Source of the DNA: Candidatus Woesearchaeota archaeon
Lineage (GTDB): Archaea; Nanobdellota; Nanobdellia; Woesearchaeales; WJIZ01
Direction: 5' to 3'
Length of the DNA stretch: 36,956 bases
NCBI GenBank assembly: GCA_018221205.1
Contig: JAAOYF010000013.1
Location: 1-36,956, forward strand
Of the stretch, positions 1 through 6,927 are shown in pieces. The position numbers and the translations under genes were made by a program. Within the stretch, counting starts at the first letter, position 1. Every line of letters starts with the position of its first letter. The notes below the pieces were generated by a model that ran no database searches, had not been told where the DNA came from, and saw nothing but the letters and a program-made list of their open reading frames with translations.

Positions 1-15
1 CGGACAAATCTTCAT
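1..15 (-). CDS. Start of a minus-strand gene cut by the window edge
   Basis: On the minus strand an ATG (15 to 13) is followed by four codons reading M-K-I-C-P before the window ends. A Shine-Dalgarno-like GAGGTGA (28 to 22) lies six bases upstream. The single Cys-Pro is compatible with a zinc-ribbon protein, but five codons cannot identify a family. The call rests only on the ribosome-binding site and start codon. Confidence 0.35.
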
Positions 16-188
16 TAAAGTTCACCTCATTCTTTTTTGAGATGAACTTATTTATTAATCTGTCGATTAGTTAACACTGTCGCCTTACAGTATACACTTT
101 TCTGATACTGATACCCTCGATAAGCTTGTCCTATGGGGAAGAAATGACTATTATATGGTGAATAAATGGAAATTTATAATATTTATAA
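16..188. other. Intergenic stretch with no recognised gene
   Basis: This AT-rich stretch lies between the truncated gene at the window edge and the zinc-finger gene. I see no open frame with a ribosome-binding site and no tRNA-like fold. The T-rich tract near 35-40 (minus-strand A-rich) belongs to the upstream region of the edge gene. Confidence 0.5.
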
Positions 189-455
189 TCATTCCAGGCT
201 CACAACATTGGTTGTGGGAAACTTGATGCCTGCCTTCTTCAGATCAGCATGCTCCTCTATCTGCTCCCGTGTTATGTCCATATAAGCCTCAAAATCCTCT
301 GGTTTGAGTTTCCGTATGAGAAAATGGAATGTATCGATATGCGTCCTATACACCAATCCCATCTCTTTATGCTGCTGGACGCATCGCTTGCAGATGAAGT
401 TCTTGCCGATGATCTCCAGCCATGGATCCTCTTTCTTACAATTATCGCAGTTCAT
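189..455 (-). CDS. Small zinc-finger protein, function unknown
   Basis: An 88-aa protein with an N-terminal zinc-binding pattern: CDNC at residues 3-6 and CKRC at 22-25, spaced like a four-Cys zinc ribbon. The rest is a charged helical region. It starts 10 bases after the stop of the upstream GTPase gene, so the two are probably co-transcribed and the protein may work with that GTPase, for example on rRNA or ribosomes. That role is inferred from position only. I do not recognise a named family. Confidence 0.7.
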   Translation of the reverse strand: MNCDNCKKEDPWLEIIGKNFICKRCVQQHKEMGLVYRTHIDTFHFLIRKLKPEDFEAYMDITREQIEEHADLKKAGIKFPTTNVVSLE

Positions 456-465
456 TCATTGACCC

Positions 466-1206
466 CTAGATGATCTTTCCTTTCTGCCAGTCCTGCAGTA
501 CCTGCCTGGCTGCCCTCATGATGTCCATCTCACCACGCTTTTTTAAAATGTTGCGTTTTCTTGCGATATCCTCTAACGTGATCTCTTTATCCTCGCTTCT
601 ATCTACGCCATAGAATTTCTCGATCTTCCCTGGATACTTCCTCATGATCTGCATAGCCACGAGATCAGGATCCTTGACTTTAGTATAATCAGTCGTTCCG
701 ATCATAGCATGCTTCATCTGGTCCTCTTCTTTATAGGGAATGACCCCTGGTGTATCTAAGAACATGATCCTGCTGTCTCCCTTGACAAGCTGCACCCCTT
801 TTGTATGGCCGCTCATCGAACTGGTAGAAGCGCTTTTTCTCCCTTTCATCGCATTGATCAGAGAGCTCTTTCCGACGTTCGGATAGCCTAATACGCCGAC
901 AGTGACATTCTTCAACCCGATACGTTGTGTCTCTATCAGTATCCTCTCCCTCAGCCTTGATGTGCCGACATGCTTAGTAACAGAGACGAACACACAAGGA
1001 TTCAGGAATTCCCTAAACTCCCTCGCCTCTGAATCATCAATCAGGTCAAACTTGGTGATGGCGTAGATCAACGGCTTCTCTGCCTGTTTCACTTTATACT
1101 CGACTTCCTCATTCCTTGTCTCATTGATCATACGTGCATCTAACACTAAGAGAAGAATATCTGATCTCTCGATGACCTTATTCACCAATCTCCAATAATT
1201 CGCCAT
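466..1206 (-). CDS. Circularly permuted GTPase of the YlqF/RbgA/MMR1-HSR1 type
   Basis: A 246-aa GTPase with motifs in permuted order. G4 (TKFD, about 51-54) and a G5-like SVTK come first, then G1 (GYPNVGKSS, about 107-115), the G2 threonine in GHTKG (about 135) and G3 (DTPG, about 151-154). This order defines the YlqF/YawG family, which binds GTP and assists assembly of the large ribosomal subunit. The longest frame begins at a UUG three codons upstream, but a TATA box centred 26 bases before the ATG at 1206 indicates a leaderless transcript starting there. A zinc-finger gene follows 10 bases downstream. Confidence 0.88.
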   Translation of the reverse strand: MANYWRLVNKVIERSDILLLVLDARMINETRNEEVEYKVKQAEKPLIYAITKFDLIDDSEAREFREFLNPCVFVSVTKHVGTSRLRERILIETQRIGLKNVTVGVLGYPNVGKSSLINAMKGRKSASTSSMSGHTKGVQLVKGDSRIMFLDTPGVIPYKEEDQMKHAMIGTTDYTKVKDPDLVAMQIMRKYPGKIEKFYGVDRSEDKEITLEDIARKRNILKKRGEMDIMRAARQVLQDWQKGKII

Positions 1207-1225
1207 AAGAGACAAAAGAAAAAGA

Positions 1226-1236
1226 GTGTATAAAAA
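1226..1236 (-). promoter_or_regulatory. TATA box of the GTPase gene
   Basis: On the minus strand this reads TTTTTATACAC, centred about 26 bases before the ATG at 1206. The spacing predicts a transcript starting at the initiation codon. It also overlaps the space just past the stop of the upstream gene at 1245, making the GTPase a separate unit. Confidence 0.65.
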
Positions 1237-1244
1237 TGTTTAGG

Positions 1245-1940
1245 CTACATGCTTCCTTCTTGACTCACCATGTATGCCATAAGGCGATACATTGCGTGTA
1301 GGGTATAGAGAGAACCAGTCAAATTTAATTTTTCCATAAATAATTCAATTCCTGGATCATCAAACTCATCTTCTGGCTCGGGTGGAAACGCCTCTAGTCT
1401 TTTCCCTTTTAACGAATCACAAAGATATTTTGTTCCTTTCAATTGCTCTACAAAGTAATCTCGTAATTCAACAGCGAAGATCCTTCTTTCTTCCACCTCT
1501 AACCCATCAAAAGAAGTACATATATCTTCAAAATCCATACTAGTCTCAGCATTAACACGGTAAATTACCCAGAGCATCTGGATATGTTTTGGTTCTGTTA
1601 TTGGTAATTCAACACGGCAAGGAGTACACACGTTTGATTTTTTCGATTCATCAGAGTAAGGGGTTCCTTCACTCAGTTCTGTTGATTCGGTAATTTTTCC
1701 TTCAGTTAATCCGGACAAAGTTGCATCATAGAGTGCCAACAGGTACTCAGACCGTTCTAAAATAAGAGAATAAGACACACTTAATCGATCGATAATTTTC
1801 TCCATTTCTTGTACTTCTCGATCATTATTTTCAGCTTCGACATAATCTTTCCAGCTTTCAAGAAGGGCAGCTCTATTTGATTCAGGCGCCTCAACTCCTT
1901 TCACAAGATCTGCAATTGAATCTACCATGATTCTAACCAT
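1245..1940 (-). CDS. Uncharacterised acidic protein
   Basis: A 231-aa, strongly acidic, mostly helical protein with no transmembrane segment or signal peptide. A Cys pair (CTPC) sits at about 105-108 in the middle, and a Glu/Asp-rich stretch follows at about 188-196. I recognise no family. Its ATG overlaps the stop of a 35-codon ORF by eight bases (1933-1940), which points to translational coupling. An in-frame ATG four codons in is an alternative start. Base composition is slightly more AT-rich than the neighbouring GTPase and helicase genes, so acquisition is possible but unproven. Confidence 0.6.
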   Translation of the reverse strand: MVRIMVDSIADLVKGVEAPESNRAALLESWKDYVEAENNDREVQEMEKIIDRLSVSYSLILERSEYLLALYDATLSGLTEGKITESTELSEGTPYSDESKKSNVCTPCRVELPITEPKHIQMLWVIYRVNAETSMDFEDICTSFDGLEVEERRIFAVELRDYFVEQLKGTKYLCDSLKGKRLEAFPPEPEDEFDDPGIELFMEKLNLTGSLYTLHAMYRLMAYMVSQEGSM

Positions 1941-2040
1941 TCATCATGAGGGCAGTCTGAAAATAGCGATATTCGTGCTCCTCTTCGTCCTCTTCCTTCT
2001 TCTGTACTTTCTTGCTCCATACTTCCATATCTGGCATCAT
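1933..2040 (-). CDS. Small coupled ORF, 35 aa, Glu/Lys-rich
   Basis: A 35-aa frame begins MMPDMEVW, continues with a KKEEDEEEHE-type charged stretch and ends ALMMNG. A strong ribosome-binding site, GAGGTGG (2053 to 2047), lies six bases before the first ATG. Its stop overlaps the start of the 231-aa gene by eight bases, so it is either a real small protein or a leader ORF tuning translation of the next gene. No homologue is recognised. Confidence 0.5.
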   Translation of the reverse strand: MMPDMEVWSKKVQKKEEDEEEHEYRYFQTALMMNG

Positions 2041-2072
2041 TTTTTACCACCTCAAAGTGAATGAGACATAAG

Positions 2073-2080
2073 TATTATAT
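2073..2080 (-). promoter_or_regulatory. Possible TATA box for the 35-aa ORF operon
   Basis: The minus strand reads ATATAATA about 36 bases before the ATG at 2040, allowing a short leader that would carry the GAGGTGG site. It is the best AT-rich element in the divergent spacer but is not certain. Confidence 0.4.
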
Positions 2081-2118
2081 CAAATAGATTATGAAATATC
2101 CTGACATATATGGGAATA

Positions 2119-2128
2119 TTTATAAATA
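2119..2128 (+). promoter_or_regulatory. TATA box of the Lrp-like regulator
   Basis: TTTATAAATA is centred 26 bases before the ATG at 2150, with no ribosome-binding site between them. This predicts a leaderless message. The spacer is shared with the oppositely transcribed gene pair, so the regulator could bind here to control both; that is inference. Confidence 0.65.
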
Positions 2129-2149
2129 AATACAGCTTTTTACTAATAT

Positions 2150-3118
2150 ATGGGTTATCAGTTAGACAAAATTGATAGAAGAATCCTCTTTGAACTAGAC
2201 AAAAATGCACGTATTCCTGATTCAAAACTCGCAAAATTAGTGAATAGAAGCAAGGAATCAGTTAGATATAGGATTAAAAAACTCATCAAAGATGGTATCA
2301 TTCTTAGCTTCACTACCTGGATAGATCCTGCAAAATTAGGATTTATCTCATCAAAGATTTATCTCAACCTAGCAAATAAGCCAGAACAAAAGAAAGCGTT
2401 TGTTGAAGATCTTAAGAAAGATAAAAATCTCTTCTGGCTTGGTATGGCTGAAGGTGCCTGGAATACAGGCTTGACCTATTTCATAGAATCCAATGCAGAT
2501 TTTTTTGATCTGAAGAATGCGCTCTTTACTAAATACCGTGAATTGATTCTCGATAGTCATACCGGCTCATTAGTTGGAGTGTACATCTGTGACAGGACAT
2601 TTCTCCATGATACAGAAACCAAATGGAAAAGGATGATCGGATCTCCAGAGAACCACGAATTAGACGAGATAGAAAAGAGCATTCTCAAGGAACTGTTTCA
2701 AGATGCAAGAATTAGTTTGGTAGAAATTGCAAGACGACATGATACGACAATAGATATCGTCAGGAACAGAATAAAGAAATTAGAAGAAAAAAAGATCATC
2801 TTCGCCTATAAAGCTATCATGGATTACAACAAGTTAGGCTATGAGTTCTTTAAGACCTTCCTCTATTTCCGAAATCTCACCAAAGAAGATGAACAGAAAC
2901 TCATGGAATACACGAGAAAACAGCCCCAGATCATACACTTAGTCAAACAGATCAGTCCTTGGGATATTGAATTAGAGATCATGTGCAAGACATATTTAGA
3001 ATATAATGAGATCATCTCAAAGCTGACTGAAGAATTCTCAGACATAATAAACAAGGTAGAAACAGCCATCATGGGCGAGGATTATGTCTTCCCAGCACAA
3101 AGAACGATTTTTGATTAG
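2150..3118 (+). CDS. Tandem Lrp/AsnC-type transcriptional regulator
   Basis: A 322-aa DNA-binding protein built from two Lrp/AsnC-like halves. The first winged helix-turn-helix is at about residues 4-55 (starts LDKIDRRILFELDKNAR), followed by a partner/effector-like region. A second HTH begins at about 171 (LDEIEKSILKELFQDAR) and is followed by another region ending near the C-terminus. Classical Lrp proteins are about 150-165 aa with one HTH, so this is a duplicated single-chain form. Its target is unknown. The TATA box 26 bases upstream and the lack of a ribosome-binding site fix the start at the first ATG. Confidence 0.85.
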   Translation: MGYQLDKIDRRILFELDKNARIPDSKLAKLVNRSKESVRYRIKKLIKDGIILSFTTWIDPAKLGFISSKIYLNLANKPEQKKAFVEDLKKDKNLFWLGMAEGAWNTGLTYFIESNADFFDLKNALFTKYRELILDSHTGSLVGVYICDRTFLHDTETKWKRMIGSPENHELDEIEKSILKELFQDARISLVEIARRHDTTIDIVRNRIKKLEEKKIIFAYKAIMDYNKLGYEFFKTFLYFRNLTKEDEQKLMEYTRKQPQIIHLVKQISPWDIELEIMCKTYLEYNEIISKLTEEFSDIINKVETAIMGEDYVFPAQRTIFD

Positions 3119-3132
3119 CTGTTGAATATTGT

Positions 3133-3552
3133 TTATCGTCTGATTATTCTCTTGAGCGAGATTTTTTCTTGACTTTCATCAAAAGAAATAACGAATTTCT
3201 CAAAAAACCCTGTTCTTCCTAAAAGGACTGGAAAATCATATTTTCCAAGGATTACTTTTACAGGCATTTGAAAACTATAGCGCTCATGACCCTTTTGAAT
3301 CGAAATTCCCATATTCGTTTCCACTGAATCAACTTTGCCTCCGATTCCGAATGCAGGACTCTTTGCACCGCTAAGCCGAATTCCTAGAATTTCTGCAAGA
3401 TCTTGGGATATTGCCGAGATATCAGCCCCAGAATCCACTAGGGCAATAGTCTCAAATATCTCTTTCCCCCTTAAAGTTACTGGAATTGAAGGTGTTTTTA
3501 CCTGTGTCCCATCTGGTCTGCTGACTGCCTTGTACTTAAAGCTTATTGTCAT
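3133..3552 (-). CDS. Retropepsin-like aspartyl protease domain protein
   Basis: A 139-aa single-domain protein with the catalytic loop of clan AA aspartic proteases, VDSGADISAIS at about 39-49. Near the C-terminus is the hydrophobic LLGRTGFFEKF segment (about 110-120) usual in small retropepsin-like folds, which act as dimers. There is no signal peptide, so it is probably cytoplasmic. The gene starts inside the stop of the upstream DUF5678-type gene (ATGA overlap), so the two proteins are translated together and may function together. The substrate is unknown. Confidence 0.78.
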   Translation of the reverse strand: MTISFKYKAVSRPDGTQVKTPSIPVTLRGKEIFETIALVDSGADISAISQDLAEILGIRLSGAKSPAFGIGGKVDSVETNMGISIQKGHERYSFQMPVKVILGKYDFPVLLGRTGFFEKFVISFDESQEKISLKRIIRR

Positions 3553-3752
3553 TTGAGAATAAAAATCATGGTAGCTTTATCAGGAACTCTCGTAATAAGT
3601 GGTCTTTTTGTAGGACACTTCTTTTTCGCTTCTGCAAATACTTTTTTTACATCAGTGCCGTGAGATACTATTTCTTGGTCGCATACAGCAACCCATTGCC
3701 CAATATAGGAATCTACATTACTTTTCATAAAGAACTGATAGTTATCTGCCAT
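3549..3752 (-). CDS. DUF5678-type small protein
   Basis: A 67-aa protein matching my memory of the DUF5678 family: a YIGQWVAVCDQEIVSHG strand pair followed by a helix (KKVFAEAKKKCP) and a conserved-looking VPDKATMI tail. The longest frame begins nine codons earlier, but AAGGAGGT lies five bases before the ATG at 3752 and fixes the start there. It overlaps the following aspartyl-protease-like gene by the four bases ATGA. Function is unknown. The pairing suggests it is a partner, regulator or substrate of that protease. Confidence 0.75.
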   Translation of the reverse strand: MADNYQFFMKSNVDSYIGQWVAVCDQEIVSHGTDVKKVFAEAKKKCPTKRPLITRVPDKATMIFILK

Positions 3753-3797
3753 ATTAACCTCCTTGCTCTGAAAAGACATCCTTCTATTTAAAGATTT

Positions 3798-5702
3798 CTA
3801 ACTGCCTTCAAACTCAGCCTTAACAATATCCCTATCCATCTTATTGATACATCGTCTAATTTTATCCTGAAGATTGACATCATGCGTTGCTTTATTGATC
3901 TGCTTCATGACATCGATCATACGCCTGAACAAACGGATGATATCGCCTTCAAGAAGATTGCAGTAATCCAGAAGGTGTTCAAAATCTCCGCCATCTGACC
4001 AATGGCTGATCAATTTTATCAACCTGCCGATGCTCCTCTTATTCAGCCTTGAATCAACATAATCATTTTTCTTGATGACTTTGACGATGTGCTCATAGAT
4101 CTGCTTTCCGCCTTTGGTGGAGAACTTATCGCTCCTCCTTTCTTCATAGACGATAGCAGCTATCAGACAATTGATCTCTGTCTCAGACAATTGCCCATAC
4201 ACTTTAGAGAAGAATATCTCGCTGATCAATAGCTCCTCGAAATAGATGTGTGTAGCAAAATCTCCCTTTTCGGTGAGATACTTCTCCTGGATGTACTCCA
4301 TGCTGCGTAGTTTCTTCACCTTGTTCTGGAACGAAGCAGCTATCCTGATCTGCTTCTCTGATTTCTTTCGCAGAAAATAATCAAAATTGCTCTTCAGGAT
4401 GATATCGATCTCTTCATCAGTATGGCCCTTGATAAGATTCAGGACAGTATTATACGAAAGCCTGAATTGGGAGATGATAGGTTCAATGTCTCGAGAGCTT
4501 ATTTTAGCCACTTTCTCAGGATCAGTCCTTACACGATCTACAAGCGCTATGACCGTCCCCTCTTTATCGATGCCTCTCCTGCCGGCTCTGCCAGCCAATT
4601 GAAAGTACTCTTTCGAATTGAGATATCTGAACATAGTACCATCATATTTGTCCAGAGAATCAAAGCAGACCGTCTTCGCAGGCATATTGACGCCTACAGC
4701 AAAGGTCTCTGTAGCATAAAGGACAGAGATAAGCCCTTTCTCAAATAACCGCTCGACAATCTCCTTCAGGTTAGGCAATAATCCGGCATGGTGATATGCT
4801 ATGCCTTTATTCACACATTGTCTCAAGCGCTGATAGCTCTGCATCTGCTTGACTTCCTTATTGATATAACGGTTGACAATATTGATGATCTGCACTTTTT
4901 CCACTTTAGAAGTATAATCTTGCTTCTTCGCAAGCTCATGGGCGTATTTTTCACACTTCTTCCTGCTGAACGTAAAATAGATGCAGGGCACTTTGCTCCC
5001 TATATCCCTTATAAGATCAAGATGATAAGCTGGTTTCTCTCTTATCTTCTTACCGCCGCTCCGCGTAAAAGCAGGTATGCCCTTTACTTGACGAAGGTCC
5101 TGAGGCATGCATATGCCAAGATGCTTCTCATAGACATAATGCGTCAGAGGGACTGCTCGCTTAAGATATTCGACTATCTCAACAGGATGCCCCTTGATTG
5201 AGCTGATCCACTCAGCAAACTCCTTGGCATTAGGGATAGTTGCAGATAAGCAGAGAAATCTGATGGAAGGAGGTGAAAAGATGATGCTTTCTTCCCATAC
5301 CGTACCTCTTTCCCTATCAGAGATGAAATGGATCTCATCAAAGATGACATAGCTCAGATGCTGGATGATCTCATCTTTGGCCAGAAGCATATTTCTGTAG
5401 ATTTCGGTGGTCATGACCAATAAGGGAGCATCTGGGTTGATGACGACATCACCAGTCATTATTCCCACATTATCCTTCCCATGATCCTTGATAAAATCCT
5501 TATACTTCTGATTAGAGAGTGCCTTGATAGGGGCAGTATAGATGACCCTCCTTTTCTTATCTAAGAAACGCTTGATCGTATAATCCGCTATAAGGGTCTT
5601 CCCTGTGCCAGTAGCCGCACTTACAATCACAGAATGGTGCTCCTCTATGTGCTTGATCGCTTCTATCTGGAAATCATCAAGTGTAAGTCCCTTAAATTGC
5701 AT
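3798..5702 (-). CDS. Ski2/Mtr4-like superfamily II RNA helicase
   Basis: A 634-aa helicase. Motif I ATGTGKT is at about 30-36, a TAPIKALSNQK motif Ia at about 56-66, motif II DEIH at 122-125, motif III SAT at about 154-156, and motif VI QLAGRAGRRG in the second RecA domain. The DEIH box and the AGRAGR sequence place it in the Ski2/Mtr4/Dob10 group rather than the DEAD-box group. The C-terminal 200 residues are helical, as in the DSHCT region. In archaea such proteins are thought to unwind RNA for decay or processing. It stands alone, with a short gap to each neighbour. Confidence 0.88.
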   Translation of the reverse strand: MQFKGLTLDDFQIEAIKHIEEHHSVIVSAATGTGKTLIADYTIKRFLDKKRRVIYTAPIKALSNQKYKDFIKDHGKDNVGIMTGDVVINPDAPLLVMTTEIYRNMLLAKDEIIQHLSYVIFDEIHFISDRERGTVWEESIIFSPPSIRFLCLSATIPNAKEFAEWISSIKGHPVEIVEYLKRAVPLTHYVYEKHLGICMPQDLRQVKGIPAFTRSGGKKIREKPAYHLDLIRDIGSKVPCIYFTFSRKKCEKYAHELAKKQDYTSKVEKVQIINIVNRYINKEVKQMQSYQRLRQCVNKGIAYHHAGLLPNLKEIVERLFEKGLISVLYATETFAVGVNMPAKTVCFDSLDKYDGTMFRYLNSKEYFQLAGRAGRRGIDKEGTVIALVDRVRTDPEKVAKISSRDIEPIISQFRLSYNTVLNLIKGHTDEEIDIILKSNFDYFLRKKSEKQIRIAASFQNKVKKLRSMEYIQEKYLTEKGDFATHIYFEELLISEIFFSKVYGQLSETEINCLIAAIVYEERRSDKFSTKGGKQIYEHIVKVIKKNDYVDSRLNKRSIGRLIKLISHWSDGGDFEHLLDYCNLLEGDIIRLFRRMIDVMKQINKATHDVNLQDKIRRCINKMDRDIVKAEFEGS

Positions 5703-5734
5703 ATGATATCAGAATTTTGCTTGTTTAAAAATCT

Positions 5735-6103
5735 TTAGGGTTGCCGTGCTTTAAATTCTTGAAGTGTCCGTGATACCAGGCCACTAACTTCTACAGCTGT
5801 CCGCCTATCTCCAGTTAATATGGAACCATGCCCACCTGCCCCAATATCACCCATAAATGTACTTGCGATTGTTTCACATGCTTTAAGATAAAGAAGATCA
5901 CCAAGAAGGGCTTTTGTATCTAGATCGTGTTCCATACAGTATTGTAATGCAGAGTTTAGAAAGTCTGAATTATTTCTAAGCATGGGTTCTTGCGGCACCA
6001 TCCATCCTTGACCGGCTAAATCAACTGCTCTCTGGGCTCTTTCATGATAATGCACAGGCATATCAACGCTTGTAGCCATACTTTCTAATCGATATGTTAC
6101 CAT
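5735..6103 (-). CDS. Uncharacterised protein, 122 aa
   Basis: A 122-aa soluble protein with no recognised domain. It has a central helical stretch (DTKALLGDLLYLKACETIAST) and a Gly-rich loop (DIGAGGHGS) near residue 90. The longer frame would begin at a UUG. The ATG at 6103 is preceded by GGTGGT at 6114-6109, five bases away, so that start was chosen. Neither composition nor neighbours suggest a function. Confidence 0.6.
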   Translation of the reverse strand: MVTYRLESMATSVDMPVHYHERAQRAVDLAGQGWMVPQEPMLRNNSDFLNSALQYCMEHDLDTKALLGDLLYLKACETIASTFMGDIGAGGHGSILTGDRRTAVEVSGLVSRTLQEFKARQP

Positions 6104-6148
6104 AAATACCACCAATAGAGAAGAATGAAGAGGATTTTATAAGCTTTA

Positions 6149-6295
6149 TCAGGCTTTTCCCATGATCCTAAACACTTTTGTGCCGCAATGCACACATTTC
6201 CCTTTGAGAGCCATCATACCATTCTTCATAGTATAGTTCTCAGAATCCTTGATCTCTACTTGCTTCTTGCAGCGCATACATCTTCCTTTATCCAT
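6149..6295 (-). CDS. DUF5679-type zinc-ribbon mini-protein
   Basis: A 48-aa protein with CMRC at residues 6-9 and CVHC at about 36-39, plus the TMKNGMMALKGKC segment typical of DUF5679, ending in a short basic tail. Four Cys suggest one bound zinc. The longest frame begins 27 codons earlier, but GGTGAT lies six bases before the ATG at 6295 and the shorter product matches the family length. Small zinc ribbons of this kind are common next to archaeal translation genes; the exact role is unknown. Confidence 0.78.
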   Translation of the reverse strand: MDKGRCMRCKKQVEIKDSENYTMKNGMMALKGKCVHCGTKVFRIMGKA

Positions 6296-6323
6296 AGAAT
6301 CACCAAAAAAAAGAGAAAAAGAA

Positions 6324-6491
6324 TTATTTCTTGAGCTTCTGGGCCTGTTCCTTTGAGAGTACTCTCCAGCACTCATGTGGACCAGATAGGGACTTTGCTA
6401 CTGCAAAGAATCGGCCTTTTCGCTCTTTCACTGTAAAACTGGTTGCCTTAAACTTCTTCTTTGACTTGACATCATAAAATTCCATTTCCAT
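6324..6491 (-). CDS. Small basic protein, 55 aa, unknown
   Basis: A 55-aa lysine-rich protein (MEMEFYDVKSKKKFKAT...) with a single Cys-Trp (ECWR) near residue 42. It looks like a small beta-rich nucleic-acid-associated protein, but I cannot name a family. The longer frame beginning at 6536 is unlikely: a TATA box at 6543-6551 puts the transcript start near 6522. GGTGG lies five bases before the ATG at 6491. The DUF5679-type gene follows 28 bases after its stop and is probably in the same message. Confidence 0.65.
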   Translation of the reverse strand: MEMEFYDVKSKKKFKATSFTVKERKGRFFAVAKSLSGPHECWRVLSKEQAQKLKK

Positions 6492-6542
6492 GGTACCACC
6501 TTCCGCCAAACTATTGGCTATCTGTGTTTGAGCCATGTGTAC

Positions 6543-6551
6543 TTTATAAAG
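6543..6551 (-). promoter_or_regulatory. TATA box of the small basic protein operon
   Basis: The minus strand reads CTTTATAAA here. About 25 bases downstream the transcript would begin near 6522, leaving roughly 30 bases of leader with the GGTGG site. This supports the internal start at 6491. Confidence 0.6.
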
Positions 6552-6598
6552 CTTTTGCTCTATACACAGGAATTAAGCATGAAGTCAAAAAAAAGTGC

Positions 6599-6793
6599 TT
6601 ATTCAGCACGTTTGACATTAACAGCCTTAGGACCACGGTCTCCTTGCTCAACATCGAACTCAACTTGATCATTCTCGTTGATAGAGACGCCTTCTTGTAG
6701 GCCTGTCTGATGTACAAAGTACTCTTTACCGTCTTCAGACTCGATGAAACCGAATCCCTTCATGGTGTTAAAAAACTTTACTTTACCTTTCAT
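6599..6793 (-). CDS. cspA: Cold-shock domain protein
   Basis: A 64-aa single cold-shock domain with both nucleic-acid-binding motifs: RNP1 KGFGFIE (about 12-18) and RNP2 YFVHQT (about 25-30). The length is that of bacterial CspA proteins (65-70 aa), which bind single-stranded RNA and prevent secondary structure. Its ATG overlaps the stop of the upstream 45-aa zinc-ribbon ORF (ATGA) and AAGGAGG lies just before it. That ORF in turn overlaps a DEAD-box helicase gene, so an RNA helicase and an RNA chaperone are made from one message. Confidence 0.93.
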   Translation of the reverse strand: MKGKVKFFNTMKGFGFIESEDGKEYFVHQTGLQEGVSINENDQVEFDVEQGDRGPKAVNVKRAE

Positions 6794-6927
6794 TTTTGTT
6801 CCTCCTTATAATACACATTTACTTTTTTTTGGCACGGATTGCAGTAAATCTTCTTAGATTCCTTTTTGGGCAAAACCATTCGTTTTTTGCACATTCTGCA
6901 ATACTTGACTATGTTGTACTCAACCAT
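6790..6927 (-). CDS. 45-aa zinc-ribbon protein linking helicase and cold-shock genes
   Basis: This frame encodes a 45-aa basic protein with CRMC at residues 10-13 and CNPC at 29-32, a four-Cys zinc ribbon. GGAGGGG lies three bases before the ATG at 6927. The start overlaps the last 19 bases of the DEAD-box helicase gene and the stop overlaps the cold-shock start by ATGA, so three genes are translationally chained. The lysine-rich composition fits RNA or ribosome binding. It is too short for most gene callers. Confidence 0.8.
   Translation of the reverse strand: MVEYNIVKYCRMCKKRMVLPKKESKKIYCNPCQKKVNVYYKEEQK

Noticed and set aside
4788-5201. Open frames opposite the Ski2-like helicase and other large genes
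   Set aside because: They lack ribosome-binding sites and family matches and mirror the codon pattern of the real gene.
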